DNA from: Pseudomonas sp. Tri1
GTDB lineage: Bacteria > Pseudomonadota > Gammaproteobacteria > Pseudomonadales > Pseudomonadaceae
Assembly: GCF_017968885.1 (NCBI RefSeq)
Contig: NZ_CP072913.1
Span: 2,154,001-2,218,000 of the forward strand
DNA: 64,000 nt
Direction: 5' to 3'
Shown: in pieces, positions 1 to 9,822 of the stretch
Position numbering within the stretch: the first letter of the stretch is position 1
How the letters are laid out: each line of letters starts with the position of its first letter
The notes under the pieces: generated by a model
The model's input: the letters and a program-made list of their open reading frames with translations, nothing else
Database searches by the model: none
What the model was told of the DNA's origin: nothing
Program-made: the position numbers and the translations under genes

Positions 1-703
1 AGCGGCTTGACTGATAGGCCGGTGCCCACCTGGCCCACCCGGCCATGCCCAGGACCATGACCCACATGACGATGGCTGTTGCCCAGCCGCAACCGACGCC
101 GCCCATGGCGGGCACGCCCAGGTGCCCGTAAATGAAGATGTAATTGAGCGGGATGTTCAGCGCCAGCCCACACAAGCCCAACACCATCGCCGGGCGCGTA
201 CGACCCAGCCCGTCACTGAAGCAGCGCAGCACGTGATACAGCGCCACCGCCGGCAGGCCGGTGCCGATGCCGTGCAGGTATTCCATGCACGGGCCGATCA
301 GCTCAGGATCGACATTCATGATGTGCAGGATCGGCTCGGCGCAGAACAGCGCCAGTGTCGCGATCAACCCCACCACCAGCGCCAGCCACAGTGCCTGGCG
401 CACCAGCGGGCCGATCTGGTCGAACGTACCGGCACCGAAGCGCTGGGCGACTTTCGGTGTGGTGGCCAGCAGCGTGCCGGTCATCAACAGGAACACCGGC
501 ACCCAGATCGAGTTGCCCAATGCCACTGCCGCCAAGTCACGTGGGCCAACGCGACCGGCCATCACCGCATCGACAAAACCCATGGCGGTGGTCGCCAGTT
601 GCGCCACCATGATCGGCAGCGCCAGGGCCAGCAGCGTCCTGAACTCCAGGCGAATCCGGGCAGGGCGGGAGAGGGTGGTGGGGGTGTCGATCACAGGGTT
701 CAC
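1..703 (-). CDS. MATE-family multidrug efflux transporter (partial)
   Basis: This minus-strand gene runs off the left edge, so only the N-terminal 234 or so residues are seen. They start MNPVIDTPTT and continue through hydrophobic helices including ALPIMVAQLATTAMGFVDAV and a GRTRPAMVLG loop. These are typical of NorM/PmpM-type Na+ or H+ coupled drug exporters of the inner membrane. The start is a GTG at 703-701; no ATG lies in frame upstream and the ribosome site is weak. The reverse strand carries open frames that are only shadows. The family call is firm; the substrate is unknown. Confidence 0.85.
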   Translation of the reverse strand, partial: MNPVIDTPTTLSRPARIRLEFRTLLALALPIMVAQLATTAMGFVDAVMAGRVGPRDLAAVALGNSIWVPVFLLMTGTLLATTPKVAQRFGAGTFDQIGPLVRQALWLALVVGLIATLALFCAEPILHIMNVDPELIGPCMEYLHGIGTGLPAVALYHVLRCFSDGLGRTRPAMVLGLCGLALNIPLNYIFIYGHLGVPAMGGVGCGWATAIVMWVMVLGMAGWARWAPAYQSSR

Positions 704-820
704 AAGGCAAGCGTCCGAAAAGATTAAGCGCAAGGCGGCGGATTCTACGCCTTGACGCGGTGGTCAGGAAAAAACCTGTGTTGTGGATTTGTAATCGTTC
801 AACTGGCTTGCGAATACTTT

Positions 821-913
821 GTGGCGAGGGGATTTATCCCCGCTCGACTGCGCAACAGTCGTAAAGTCGCAGGGGGGGGCTGCGTACCCAACGGGGATAA
901 ATCTCCTCGCCAC
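821..913. repeat. Inverted pair of GTGGCGAGG-type intergenic repeats
   Basis: Two arms of about 22 bases, 821-842 and 892-913, are near-perfect inverted copies starting GTGGCGAGGGGATT. They flank a 49-base spacer containing a run of G. This is a common extragenic palindrome of fluorescens-group pseudomonads. It occupies the 285-base gap between the exporter and pdxB; nothing else was recognised there. Confidence 0.8.
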
Positions 914-988
914 AACATCATTCGTTTCGGGTAATGCACAGGCCCAACGGAACGCCTACACTGCCCACCCGGCCAAAGGAGCTCTGCC

Positions 989-2131
989 ATGCTGATCGTC
1001 GCTGACGAAAACATTCCCCTGCTTGATGCGTTTTTCCAAGGTTTCGGCGAAATCCGCCGAGTACCCGGGCGGGGCATCGACCGGGCGATGGTCGAGCAGG
1101 CCGATGTGCTGTTGGTGCGTTCGGTCAGCCAGGTCAATCGGGCGCTGCTGGAAGGCAGCAAGGTGCGCTTCGTCGGCACCTGCACCATTGGCACCGATCA
1201 CCTGGACCTGGATTATTTCGCCGAGGCCGGCATCCGCTGGGCCAGTGCGCCGGGCTGCAATGCCCGTGGCGTGGTGGACTATGTGCTGGGCAGCCTGATG
1301 ACCCTGGCTGAAATCGAAGGCGCGGACCTCAAGCAACGCACCTTCGGCGTAGTCGGTGCCGGCCAGGTGGGCGGGCGGCTGATCGAGGTGCTCAAGGGGC
1401 TTGGCTGGGCCGTGAAAGTCTGCGACCCACCGCGTCAGGCCGCCGAGGGGGGCGATTACGTAAGCCTGGAGCAGATCATCGAACAGTGCGACGTCATCAG
1501 CCTGCACACCCCGTTGACCCGCGACGGTGAGCAACCGACCTGGCACTTGTTCGACGAAGCGCGTCTGAACCAGCTCAAGCCCGGCACCTGGCTGATCAAC
1601 GCGGCTCGCGGACCGGTGATCGATAATGCGGCCCTGCGTGAGGTGCTGCTGGAGCGTGAAGACCTGCAAGCGGTACTGGATGTCTGGGAGCAGGAGCCGA
1701 CCGTGGATGTCGACCTGGCGGACCTGTGCGTGATCGCCACGCCGCACATTGCCGGTTACAGCCTCGATGGCCGCCAGCGTGGCACGGCGCAGATCTATGA
1801 AGCCTTGTGCGGTTTTCTGGATCAGCCAGTTGAAGTCAGCCTCAGCGACTTGCTGCCGCGACCCTGGTTGGGCGGTATTACCCTGGACGCCGAAACCGAC
1901 CCGGCCTGGGCCCTGGCGACGCTGTGCCGTGGCGTGTACGACCCGCGCCGTGACGACGCGGACTTTCGTCGCAGCCTGGTGGGGACGGTCGGCGAGCAGC
2001 GCAGTGCCTTCGATGCCCTGCGCAAGCACTATCCGCCACGCCGGGAAATCGACAGCTTGAAGGTTCGCATCGAAGGGGCGTGCCCGGCCTTGCAACAGAT
2101 CGTTATCGCGCTGGGTGCGACTATCGTCTAG
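989..2131 (+). CDS. pdxB: Erythronate-4-phosphate dehydrogenase
   Basis: PdxB oxidises 4-phospho-D-erythronate in the cytoplasm as the second step of the DXP-dependent pathway to pyridoxal phosphate. The 380-residue product is full length. It starts [15 protein letters not shown] and carries the dinucleotide-binding motif [10 protein letters not shown] near residue 120. The catalytic Arg of NAARGPVID lies near 207 and the His of TPHIAGYS near 253. The C-terminal dimerisation domain typical of PdxB is present. A good ribosome site (AAAGGAG) lies nine bases before the ATG. The gene stands alone, with a small convergent gene after it. Confidence 0.97.
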   Translation: MLIVADENIPLLDAFFQGFGEIRRVPGRGIDRAMVEQADVLLVRSVSQVNRALLEGSKVRFVGTCTIGTDHLDLDYFAEAGIRWASAPGCNARGVVDYVLGSLMTLAEIEGADLKQRTFGVVGAGQVGGRLIEVLKGLGWAVKVCDPPRQAAEGGDYVSLEQIIEQCDVISLHTPLTRDGEQPTWHLFDEARLNQLKPGTWLINAARGPVIDNAALREVLLEREDLQAVLDVWEQEPTVDVDLADLCVIATPHIAGYSLDGRQRGTAQIYEALCGFLDQPVEVSLSDLLPRPWLGGITLDAETDPAWALATLCRGVYDPRRDDADFRRSLVGTVGEQRSAFDALRKHYPPRREIDSLKVRIEGACPALQQIVIALGATIV

Positions 2132-2185
2132 AGGCCGCCTTTGTGGCGAGGCCAGGGATCGCTGGCAGCCTCGTCCTTTCAGGCA

Positions 2186-2211
2186 TAAAAAACCCGACAT
2201 CAGGGTCGGGT
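2186..2211 (-). terminator. Rho-independent terminator of the small minus-strand gene
   Basis: The stem ACCCGAC/GTCGGGT has a six-base loop. On the minus strand it is followed by a run of six T. It sits just after the stop of the 59-residue gene read from 2411. Confidence 0.85.
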
Positions 2212-2231
2212 CCAATTGAAGACGGGCTGTA

Positions 2232-2411
2232 TCACTTTTGTTCGGCAGGTTTGACCAGTCGTTTCTCCAGTTCGCTGCACGCCTTCTGGATCATGTCTTC
2301 AGTGATCGGTACTTCGCGTCCTTGGGCATCGATGAACGAGCAGCCCAGGGACTGGTCCGGTTGTGTGCGGATCACTTGAATCTTGTCGTCGCTGCTGTGT
2401 TGCAAGGACAT
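2232..2411 (-). CDS. Small conserved Pseudomonas protein, 59 residues
   Basis: A short soluble protein beginning MSLQHSSDDK and ending KRLVKPAEQK. It has no membrane segment or signal peptide. I chose the ATG at 2411 because GAGGAGA lies eight bases before it. A Met five codons upstream has no such site. I do not recognise a named family; similar short proteins downstream of pdxB are, from memory, common in Pseudomonas. A strong terminator follows directly, which supports it being a real monocistronic gene. Function unknown. Confidence 0.65.
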   Translation of the reverse strand: MSLQHSSDDKIQVIRTQPDQSLGCSFIDAQGREVPITEDMIQKACSELEKRLVKPAEQK

Positions 2412-2659
2412 GGCCTGTCTCCTCATCAGGTTGTGTGCCTACTTTAATGTCGCCAGGTGACCGAGCCATGACACTCCTTGTAGGTTCATGGCGACAGCTC
2501 CACTCAATCAGAAACACAGTTGCGTTTCCAGTCAGACTTTAGACCGATAACATCTAGCCCCTAGTCGTTGCGGTCATATTTAACCTGACTCATTCTGATT
2601 CACGATGGTTCCGCTACGCTTCGTTGTCGCTGGTCGGCCTTTTCCTGCTGCATTATCGG

Positions 2660-4441
2660 ATGTCCTTGATGCTCTCTTCCCAACAACGCCGGGCCATTCG
2701 CCTGGCCACTGGTTTCATTGCCCCTTATCGCAAGCAGGTAGTGGGTGCTTTACTGGCGCTGATTGTTACCGCCGGGATTACTTTGTCCATGGGCCAAGGC
2801 ATTCGGTTGCTAGTGGATCAGGGCTTCATGACCCGTTCCCCGCACCTGCTCAATCAGTCCATCGGCCTGTTCATGGTGCTGGTGGTGGGCCTGGCGATCG
2901 GGACGTTTTCCCGTTTCTACCTGGTGTCGTGGATCGGCGAGCGGGTGGTGGCCGATATCCGCCGGCAAGTCTTCAATCACCTGGTGTACTTGCACCCGGG
3001 CTTCTACGAAAACAATCGCAGTTCGGAGATCCAGTCGCGCCTGACCGCCGACACGACGCTGTTGCAGTCGGTGATCGGTTCGTCGCTGTCGTTGTTTTTA
3101 CGCAATGCGTTGATGGTGATTGGCGGCATCGTGCTGCTGTTCATCACCAATCCTAAGCTCACCAGCATTGTCGTGATCGCTTTGCCGCTGGTGTTGGCGC
3201 CGATCCTGGTGTTCGGCCGGCGGGTGCGCAGCCTGTCGCGCCAGAGCCAGGACCGCATTGCCGACGTCGGCAGCTATGTCTCCGAAACCTTGGGCCAGAT
3301 CAAAACCGTGCAGGCCTACAATCATCAGGTCCAGGACGAACAACGTTTTTCCGTGACGGTGGAGCAGGCCTTTGACACCGCTCGCAAGCGCATCGCCCAG
3401 CGGGCCTGGCTGATCACCCTGGTGATCGTGCTGGTGCTGGGGGCGGTGGGCGTGATGCTCTGGGTCGGCGGCATGGATGTGATCGCCGGGCGGATTTCCG
3501 GTGGTGAGCTGGCGGCTTTCGTGTTCTACAGCCTGATCGTCGGCAGTGCCTTTGGCACCCTGAGCGAAGTGATCGGTGAGTTGCAACGAGCGGCCGGCGC
3601 GGCCGAGCGCATTGCCGAATTGCTCCGTTCGCAAAACATCATCCAGGCGCCGACCTCAGGCCTCGTGACGTTGCCTGAGCGGGTCCGGGGCGATCTGCGC
3701 CTTGAAGGCGTGCGTTTTTCCTATCCTTCCCGACCCGACAGCTACGCGGTCGATGGCCTCGACCTGACCATCCACGCAGGCGAGACCCTTGCCCTGGTTG
3801 GACCTTCCGGCGCCGGTAAGTCAACGGTGTATGACCTGCTGCTGCGGTTCTACGACCCGGTACAAGGGCAGATTTTCATCGACGAGGTGCCGCTGACCCA
3901 ACTTGATCCGCTGGACCTGCGTCGCCATTTCGCCCTGGTCTCGCAAAACCCGGCGCTGTTTTTCGGCACGGTCGAAGAGAACATCCGCTATGGCAACCCT
4001 GGCGCGACGTCCGAGCAGGTGCGTGAGGCGGCGCAGATCGCCCACGCCCACGACTTCATCGAAAAAATGCCCGACGGCTACCAGACCCACCTGGGCGACG
4101 GTGGCCTCGGGTTGTCCGGCGGCCAACGCCAGCGCCTGGCCATCGCCCGGGCGCTGCTGGTGGACGCACCGATCCTGCTACTGGACGAAGCCACCAGCGC
4201 CCTCGACGCGCAAAGTGAACACCTGATCCAGCAAGCCTTGCCCAACCTGATGAAAAACCGCACCACCCTGGTCATCGCCCACCGCTTGGCCACGGTGAAG
4301 AACGCCGACCGGATTGCTGTGATGGACCAGGGCAAAGTGGTTGCCGTGGGTACCCATCAGGAGCTGGTTGCCAGCAACCCGTTATATGCGCGGTTGGCGG
4401 CGTTGCAGTTCAATGTGGGCCTGGAGTCGGCAACTGACTGA
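2660..4441 (+). CDS. MsbA-type ABC exporter (fused permease and ATPase)
   Basis: A half-transporter of 593 residues that would act as a homodimer in the inner membrane. The first 310 residues hold six membrane helices (for example VVGALLALIVTAGITLSM). The ATPase domain has Walker A GPSGAGKS near 382, signature LSGGQ near 486 and Walker B LLLDEATSALD near 505. The family includes lipid A flippases and drug exporters; the substrate here cannot be told. The frame is open from 2624, but homologues I remember begin close to the Met at 2660 (MSLMLSSQQR). Neither start has a clear ribosome site, so the start is uncertain by about 12 codons. Confidence 0.9.
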   Translation: MSLMLSSQQRRAIRLATGFIAPYRKQVVGALLALIVTAGITLSMGQGIRLLVDQGFMTRSPHLLNQSIGLFMVLVVGLAIGTFSRFYLVSWIGERVVADIRRQVFNHLVYLHPGFYENNRSSEIQSRLTADTTLLQSVIGSSLSLFLRNALMVIGGIVLLFITNPKLTSIVVIALPLVLAPILVFGRRVRSLSRQSQDRIADVGSYVSETLGQIKTVQAYNHQVQDEQRFSVTVEQAFDTARKRIAQRAWLITLVIVLVLGAVGVMLWVGGMDVIAGRISGGELAAFVFYSLIVGSAFGTLSEVIGELQRAAGAAERIAELLRSQNIIQAPTSGLVTLPERVRGDLRLEGVRFSYPSRPDSYAVDGLDLTIHAGETLALVGPSGAGKSTVYDLLLRFYDPVQGQIFIDEVPLTQLDPLDLRRHFALVSQNPALFFGTVEENIRYGNPGATSEQVREAAQIAHAHDFIEKMPDGYQTHLGDGGLGLSGGQRQRLAIARALLVDAPILLLDEATSALDAQSEHLIQQALPNLMKNRTTLVIAHRLATVKNADRIAVMDQGKVVAVGTHQELVASNPLYARLAALQFNVGLESATD

Positions 4442-4490
4442 GGACTGTGCGCTCCCACAAGGTCCAGTAACCGACCAAGTAATCGAGCAA

Positions 4491-4523
4491 AAAAATGCCC
4501 GCATCTTTCGATACGGGCATTTT
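4491..4523. terminator. Bidirectional terminator between ABC exporter and slt
   Basis: The stem AAAATGCCCG/CGGGCATTTT encloses a loop of about 12 bases. T-runs follow on both strands, seven T on the minus strand. It lies between two convergent genes and can serve both. Confidence 0.9.
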
Positions 4524-4551
4524 GCTTTCAGGAGCAGCTTGTCGCTAACAC

Positions 4552-6480
4552 TCACTGATCATCGAAGTACCGCTCATGCCAGTCCACCAGCGGTTGCGGT
4601 GAGTTGAGCTTCTGGCCGTAGATCACCGAGTATGACAACACGTTCTGCACATATTGGCGGGTTTCGTCGAACGGGATGCTTTCGACCCATACGTCGAAGC
4701 TCAGGTGATCGGCGCCACGCAGCCACTGGCGCACTCGAGCGGGGCCGGCGTTGTAGGCGGCGGAGGCCAGCACACGGTTGCCGTTGAACTGGCTGTGGAC
4801 CTGGCTCAGGTAAGCCGCGCCGAGCTGGATGTTCTTGTCGGGGTTCAACACTTGCTGCGGCGAGGCCAGGGGAATGTTGAATTTGCGCGCTGTGTCCTTG
4901 GCGGTGCCGGGCATCAACTGCATCAGGCCGGCGGCGCCGACGCCAGAGCGGGCGTCGTCCATGAAGGCGCTTTCCTGGCGGGTGATGGCGAACACCCAGC
5001 TTGAGTGCAGGCCGCGGACCTTGGCTTCACGCACCAGGGTTTCGCGGTGGGCCATCGGGAAGCGGATATCCAGGTCGTCCCAGTATTTGGCCTGGCTGAT
5101 GGTGCGAATGGCCGGGAAATACCACTTCAGGTCATAGGCCAGCTTCGCCTGGGCGACCATTTCGTCCCGGTTGAAATGACGGCTGACGTGATACCACTCA
5201 CGGCGTCCGTCGACGATTTCCCCGCGGGCATGAAACTCCAGGGCCCGACGTACTCCCGGCGTATTGCGAACCTTGTTGATCAGCGCCTGGCTCATCACCA
5301 GCGGCTGGTTAACCAATGAGTATGGCGACTGGGAACGGTCGGCGGCGAGGAAACCATAGAAGTCTCGTTCGCGGGCCAGATGCTTGTAGAGCGTCAGCGC
5401 TTCGGGATTCTGTGGCTGTGCCAACTCCAGCGTGCGGGCCTGCCAGTAGCGCCAGCGGTTGGTGGTGGCCAGCGACTCGGGCAGGCGACGGGTCAACTGG
5501 TAGGCGTCATCCCAGCGGGCCAGGCGTAGCAGCAGGCGCAGGCGCCACTCCGAAACGGTGTCATCCCGCAGTTCCGGGTCGTATTTGGTCATCACGTCCA
5601 GGGCGCGACCGTCGAAGCGCTTGGCCAGGGTCAGGCCGATTTCCCGGGCAATCGCGACTTTTTCATCCCGGGAGAAATGCATGGTGCTGGCATAGCCGTC
5701 CAGCAACGCCATGGCTTTGTCCGGGTCCTGGCGGGCCAGGCGGCGCAAGCCGAGACTGACGATATCGGACATCGGCTCATCGGCGGGGATGAAGCGCGAT
5801 GGTTGATTGAGCAGTTCGGGCTTTTGCGCGACGTCCACCAGCAGTTTGCCGCGGGGGGCGAGGGTGGTCAGGCCGCTGGCCAGGCTGTTGGCCAATGGAT
5901 AATTACGTGCCTGGGCGGCCAGTTTCGCCCGCTCCCAGCGCTTCTGTTCGGTCAACTGGCCCTGGGATGCCCACAGGCCGAACAACGCATCGCAGGCCTG
6001 CGGTTGGGATTTTCCGGTGAGCCACAACTTCTCGGTGTTGGCGTAACCTTCGGCCTTCAGCCCGTGGGTGAGCTGGTACTGGGCGTTGAGGCAGTCCAAT
6101 TCGGTAAAATTGAGCTTGGGATCGTAGTACTTGACGAAGGTGTCCCAGTCGCCACGCTCGGTCAGCCAGCGCAACCAGCGCAGCTTCATCCAGTTGGCCT
6201 GGGGCAGGTCGCCGTGCTCGGCGAGGAATTTCTCGATCTCGGCGTTGCTCGCCGTCTTTAGGCGGGCGGTCAATTCGTCATAGGCCAGGTACGGCTCCAG
6301 CGGGTAATCGCGCAAGGCCTGGCTGTAGCGGAAGTAAGGGCCGGAATCACCCTTGGCCAAGGCGCGCTTGGCCTCGTCGTAATACTGGCGCTGGGTTGAA
6401 ATATCCACCGCCTGAGCGGTTTGAACGGCAGTGGCACAGATGAAAAGGCAAGATATGGCACTGAAAAGGCGACTGCGCAT
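4552..6480 (-). CDS. slt: Soluble lytic murein transglycosylase
   Basis: Slt cleaves the MurNAc-GlcNAc bond of peptidoglycan in the periplasm, forming 1,6-anhydro ends. The 642-residue protein starts with a signal peptide (MRSRLFSAISCLFICATAVQ, cut after AQA). It then has the long superhelical U-domain. The C-terminal catalytic domain has the glutamate of TRQESAFMDD near residue 500 and the GLMQLMPGTA motif. The size matches Slt70. I chose the Met at 6480 because it gives a clean signal peptide; a Met eight codons upstream (6504) is possible. The product feeds the anhydro-muropeptide recycling in which nagZ (20086) works. Confidence 0.95.
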   Translation of the reverse strand: MRSRLFSAISCLFICATAVQTAQAVDISTQRQYYDEAKRALAKGDSGPYFRYSQALRDYPLEPYLAYDELTARLKTASNAEIEKFLAEHGDLPQANWMKLRWLRWLTERGDWDTFVKYYDPKLNFTELDCLNAQYQLTHGLKAEGYANTEKLWLTGKSQPQACDALFGLWASQGQLTEQKRWERAKLAAQARNYPLANSLASGLTTLAPRGKLLVDVAQKPELLNQPSRFIPADEPMSDIVSLGLRRLARQDPDKAMALLDGYASTMHFSRDEKVAIAREIGLTLAKRFDGRALDVMTKYDPELRDDTVSEWRLRLLLRLARWDDAYQLTRRLPESLATTNRWRYWQARTLELAQPQNPEALTLYKHLARERDFYGFLAADRSQSPYSLVNQPLVMSQALINKVRNTPGVRRALEFHARGEIVDGRREWYHVSRHFNRDEMVAQAKLAYDLKWYFPAIRTISQAKYWDDLDIRFPMAHRETLVREAKVRGLHSSWVFAITRQESAFMDDARSGVGAAGLMQLMPGTAKDTARKFNIPLASPQQVLNPDKNIQLGAAYLSQVHSQFNGNRVLASAAYNAGPARVRQWLRGADHLSFDVWVESIPFDETRQYVQNVLSYSVIYGQKLNSPQPLVDWHERYFDDQ

Positions 6481-6693
6481 GATACGTCCGGGCAGAAAAA
6501 ACATGACAAGCCCAAGGGTTAACCCAGGGTAACTGTCTGTAGCTTAGCCTTTTGCCAGCAACCGGCGAAAGCTTTGCAGGGCCGTCTACGCAAGTTCGCA
6601 AGATTTGTTGTGCAGAGTGCTTCGGTGACGAAATTGGCGGACTCCTGAGGCCGCATCTCAGGTAGAATGCGCGCCCGGTTTTTGGAGAAGCTC

Positions 6694-8607
6694 ATGACCC
6701 TGCTCAAATTCAGCGATGTGTCCCTTGCTTTCGGCGCTATGCCGTTGTTGGACAAGGTGTCCTGGCAGATCGCCCGTGGTGAGCGGGTGTGCATCATCGG
6801 TCGCAACGGCACTGGCAAATCCAGCATGATGAAGCTGGTCAAGGGCGATCAGAAGCCCGATGACGGCTCGGTCTGGCGCGCGCCAGGCCTGAAAATCGGC
6901 GAATTGCCCCAGGAACTGCCGGTGGCCGACGAGCGGACCGTGTTCGACGTGGTCGCCGAAGGCCTGGACGGTGTCGGCGCGCTGCTGGCCGAGTATCACC
7001 ACCTGAGCCAGAACATCGTCACCGACGCTGACCTGGACAAGTTGATGCACGTGCAGCACGACCTCGAAGCCCGCGATGGCTGGCGTCTGCAGCAACTGGT
7101 CGACAGCACCCTGAGCCGCTTGCAACTGCCGGCCGACAAGACCCTCGCCGAGTTGTCCGGCGGCTGGCGTCGCCGCGTCCTGCTGGCCCAGGCCCTGGTG
7201 TCCGAGCCAGACCTGTTGCTGCTCGACGAACCGACCAACCACCTGGATATCGGCGCCATCGCCTGGCTTGAAGAAGCCTTGAAGGATTTCCAGGGGGCGG
7301 TGCTGTTCATCACCCACGACCGTTCTTTCCTGCAAAACCTGGCGACCCGCATCCTCGAACTGGACCGCGGCGGCCTGATTGACTGGAACGGCGACTACGC
7401 CAGCTTTCTGGTGCACAAGGAAGCGGCGCTGGCGGCGGAAGAAACCGCTAACGCGCTGTTCGATAAGAAACTGGCCCAGGAAGAAGTCTGGATTCGCCAG
7501 GGTATCAAGGCGCGCCGTACCCGCAACGAAGGTCGCGTACGGGCGCTCAAGGCCTTGCGCATGGAACGCAGTGAGCGTCGCGAGCGCACCGGCAAGGCCA
7601 ACATTCAGTTGGATACCGCTGACAAGTCCGGCAAGCAAGTAATGGTGCTTGAGAACGTGAGTTTCGCGCACCCTGGCGGCCCGTTCCTGATCAAGGACTT
7701 TTCCATGGTGCTGCAGCGTGGCGATCGCATCGGCCTGCTGGGCGCCAACGGTACCGGCAAGACCACCTTGCTCAAGCTGATGCTCGGCGGCCTGGTACCG
7801 ACCAGCGGCACGGTGGAAGAGGGCACGAAGATCGACGTCGCCTACTTCGACCAGTTACGCCATCAGCTGGACCTGGAAAAGACAGTGATCGACAACGTTG
7901 CCGAAGGTCGCGATTTCATCGATATCGATGGCCAGAGCCGCCATGTTCTGAGCTACCTTGGCGATTTCCTCTTCAGCCCCCAGCGTGCCCGTACGCCGGT
8001 CAAGGCGCTGTCCGGTGGTGAGCGTGCTCGTCTGTTGCTCGCCAAGCTGTTCAGCAAGCCGGCGAACCTGCTGGTACTCGACGAACCGACCAACGACCTG
8101 GACGTGGAAACCCTCGAGCTGCTGGAAGAGGTGCTGTTGACCTTCAATGGCACCGTGCTGATGGTCAGCCACGACCGGGCATTCCTCGACAACGTGGTCA
8201 CCAGCACCCTGGTGTTCGAAGGCGAAGGCCTGGTTCGCGAATACGTGGGTGGTTATCAGGATTGGCTGCGCCAGGGCGGTTCGCCGCGTCTTCTGGGAGT
8301 GACCGAGAGCAAGTCCGGCAAGGCCGACCTGAATTCGGCCGTGGTCAAGGCCGAGCCTGCCCCGGTTGCCGCTGCGGCGGCCCCGGCGAAAAAGAAGCTC
8401 AGCTACAAGTTGCAGCGCGAGCTGGAAGCGTTGCCGGGTGATATCGACGCGAAGGAACAGCAGATCGCAGCGGTGGAGGCCGAAATGGCCGATTCCGGGT
8501 TCTACCAGCGGCCCGCCACCGAAACCGCCAAGGTGATCGCGCACCTGGAGCAGTTGCAGGCCGAGTTGGATGCACTGGTCGAGCGCTGGGCTGAACTGGA
8601 CGCTTGA
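6694..8607 (+). CDS. uup: ABC-F ATPase, Uup subfamily
   Basis: A soluble protein of 637 residues with two ABC ATPase domains and no membrane segment. The Walker A motifs are GRNGTGKS near 37 and GANGTGKT near 350, each followed by an LSGG signature and an LLLDEPTN/LVLDEPTN Walker B. ABC-F proteins act on the ribosome; Uup is linked to tolerance of transposon excision and to branched DNA. The charged C-terminal segment (about 560-637, KKKLSYKLQRELE onwards) matches the coiled-coil DNA-binding tail of Uup. GGAG lies nine bases before the ATG at 6694, which favours it over the open frame from 6667. Confidence 0.92.
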   Translation: MTLLKFSDVSLAFGAMPLLDKVSWQIARGERVCIIGRNGTGKSSMMKLVKGDQKPDDGSVWRAPGLKIGELPQELPVADERTVFDVVAEGLDGVGALLAEYHHLSQNIVTDADLDKLMHVQHDLEARDGWRLQQLVDSTLSRLQLPADKTLAELSGGWRRRVLLAQALVSEPDLLLLDEPTNHLDIGAIAWLEEALKDFQGAVLFITHDRSFLQNLATRILELDRGGLIDWNGDYASFLVHKEAALAAEETANALFDKKLAQEEVWIRQGIKARRTRNEGRVRALKALRMERSERRERTGKANIQLDTADKSGKQVMVLENVSFAHPGGPFLIKDFSMVLQRGDRIGLLGANGTGKTTLLKLMLGGLVPTSGTVEEGTKIDVAYFDQLRHQLDLEKTVIDNVAEGRDFIDIDGQSRHVLSYLGDFLFSPQRARTPVKALSGGERARLLLAKLFSKPANLLVLDEPTNDLDVETLELLEEVLLTFNGTVLMVSHDRAFLDNVVTSTLVFEGEGLVREYVGGYQDWLRQGGSPRLLGVTESKSGKADLNSAVVKAEPAPVAAAAAPAKKKLSYKLQRELEALPGDIDAKEQQIAAVEAEMADSGFYQRPATETAKVIAHLEQLQAELDALVERWAELDA

Positions 8608-8621
8608 TCTGCCGGTGCAAG

Positions 8622-8655
8622 GAATCCCGGCATTCAGCGATGAATGTCGGGATTT
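8622..8655. terminator. Hairpin terminator after uup
   Basis: A 14-base stem (AATCCCGGCATTCA paired with its complement, one G-T) and a four-base loop, followed on the plus strand by a weak T-rich tail. It lies between the convergent uup and universal stress genes. Confidence 0.7.
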
Positions 8656-8677
8656 CTATTTGAAAACGCTATGCCTT

Positions 8678-8703
8678 GTGGGCGCGAGCCTGCTCGCTCC
8701 CCC
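8678..8703. repeat. Single REP element
   Basis: A palindrome GTGGGCGCGAGCC/TGCTCGCTCCC of the fluorescens-group REP type. It sits just before the end of the universal stress gene. Confidence 0.75.
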
Positions 8704-8714
8704 AGGGTTAGGTT

Positions 8715-9155
8715 TTATGTGCGCTTGACCAGATGCACCGCCAGCACATCGCAAGGCGCGCCGTGCAATACATCGTTGGCGGTAGAGCCCAGCAACAGGG
8801 CCAAGCCGTGGCGGCCATGGCTGCCGACGACGATCAGGTCGCAGCCCTGTTCCTTGGCCAGGTGATGGATCTCCTGGCGTGGCTGGCCGTAGGTCAGGTG
8901 GCAGTTTTCCTTTTTCAGGTCGGGGTACTTCACGATCAATCGGTCCAGGCGCTCCTTGGCTTGATCGAATTGTTGTTGCTGCAACTGGGAAAGGTCCATC
9001 GGCACGTCACCGCCGAAAGCCATGGCCATGGGTTCGACGATATGCACCAGCGACAGTTTGGTGTCTCTGTCGTCGCACAGAGCGCGAGCACGCTTGACGA
9101 CGGGATCGCATTCTTCAGTGAGGTCGACGGCGACCAGGATGTGTTGGTAGTACAT
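8715..9155 (-). CDS. Universal stress protein, UspA family
   Basis: A 146-residue single-domain Usp protein. It starts MYYQHILVAVDLTEECDPVV and ends in the nucleotide-binding signature VVGSHGRHGLALLLGSTAN (G-2x-G-9x-G-S/T type). Such cytoplasmic proteins bind ATP or AMP and are induced in stationary phase or stress; the exact role is not deducible. The start at 9155 has TGGAG nine bases upstream; the longer frame from 9209 has no ribosome site. Its start region lies close to that of a divergent small membrane-protein gene, with about 110 bases between. Confidence 0.92.
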   Translation of the reverse strand: MYYQHILVAVDLTEECDPVVKRARALCDDRDTKLSLVHIVEPMAMAFGGDVPMDLSQLQQQQFDQAKERLDRLIVKYPDLKKENCHLTYGQPRQEIHHLAKEQGCDLIVVGSHGRHGLALLLGSTANDVLHGAPCDVLAVHLVKRT

Positions 9156-9264
9156 GGGAAACACTCCAGAGAATTGCGATACGGTAAGTATGGCTGGTTT
9201 CAAGCGCATTGACGGCGACGCGGGTCAACGTTCAATGGGCTCATCAGAATTCGGGAATACGAAT

Positions 9265-9702
9265 ATGACGGTCTGGATAGTGGTGTCAATCCTGTTGGTG
9301 GTGTTAAGCCCCCTGGCATGGTTGCGGCCGTCGCGTGTCCAAAGCGGTCGCATGGCCTTGCGCATGGAGGCGCGGCGCCTTGGGCTGGCCATGCAACTGG
9401 CGCCGCAGGAGTGGCCGCACTGGCTAGGACAGCAGCCTCCAAACCCCTGTGCGCAGTACCACCGGCCCCGGCGCGGCAAGCAACCGGCGGTCTGGAGTTA
9501 TTGGCAGACTGCGCCGGGCGTGTGGGTCAACCAATGGCGGGAAGTCTGTCAGGAGGAGGCATTGCTCAATCATTTCGAAAAATTGCCGGCTAACGTCTAC
9601 AAGGTCGAAGCCGACCGGCAAATGATCGCCTTGTATTGGGGCGAGAAGGGTGAAGCCAGTGTTTTGCAGGACATTGCCGAGGTTTTGAAGGCGCTGGCCT
9701 GA
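9265..9702 (+). CDS. Conserved protein with N-terminal membrane anchor
   Basis: A 145-residue protein with one N-terminal membrane helix (MTVWIVVSILLVVLSPLAWL). A basic stretch and a soluble, Trp-rich domain follow (WSYWQTAPGVWVNQWREV). I do not recognise a family with a known function; it is probably the orthologue of a P. aeruginosa hypothetical gene beside the same usp gene. GGGAA before the ATG at 9265 and the good N-terminal helix favour this start over the frame open from 9154, which would overlap the usp start. Confidence 0.75.
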   Translation: MTVWIVVSILLVVLSPLAWLRPSRVQSGRMALRMEARRLGLAMQLAPQEWPHWLGQQPPNPCAQYHRPRRGKQPAVWSYWQTAPGVWVNQWREVCQEEALLNHFEKLPANVYKVEADRQMIALYWGEKGEASVLQDIAEVLKALA

Positions 9703-9723
9703 ATCTTCTGGCCTGAACTCTCC

Positions 9724-9820
9724 GGTAGGCGCTGTCGAGCCAAGCGAGGTTGCGATCTTTCTACGCTCGATTGAGTCTCAAGTGAAAATCAAAGATCGCA
9801 GCCTTCGGCAGTTCCTACGG
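9724..9820. repeat. Intergenic inverted repeat (GCGATCTTT type)
   Basis: The arms TGCGATCTTT (9751-9760) and AAAGATCGCA (9791-9800) are inverted. The right arm continues into GCCTTCGGCAGTTCCTAC, a frequent Pseudomonas extragenic repeat. It lies directly after the stop of the small membrane-protein gene. Confidence 0.7.
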
Positions 9821-9822
9821 GC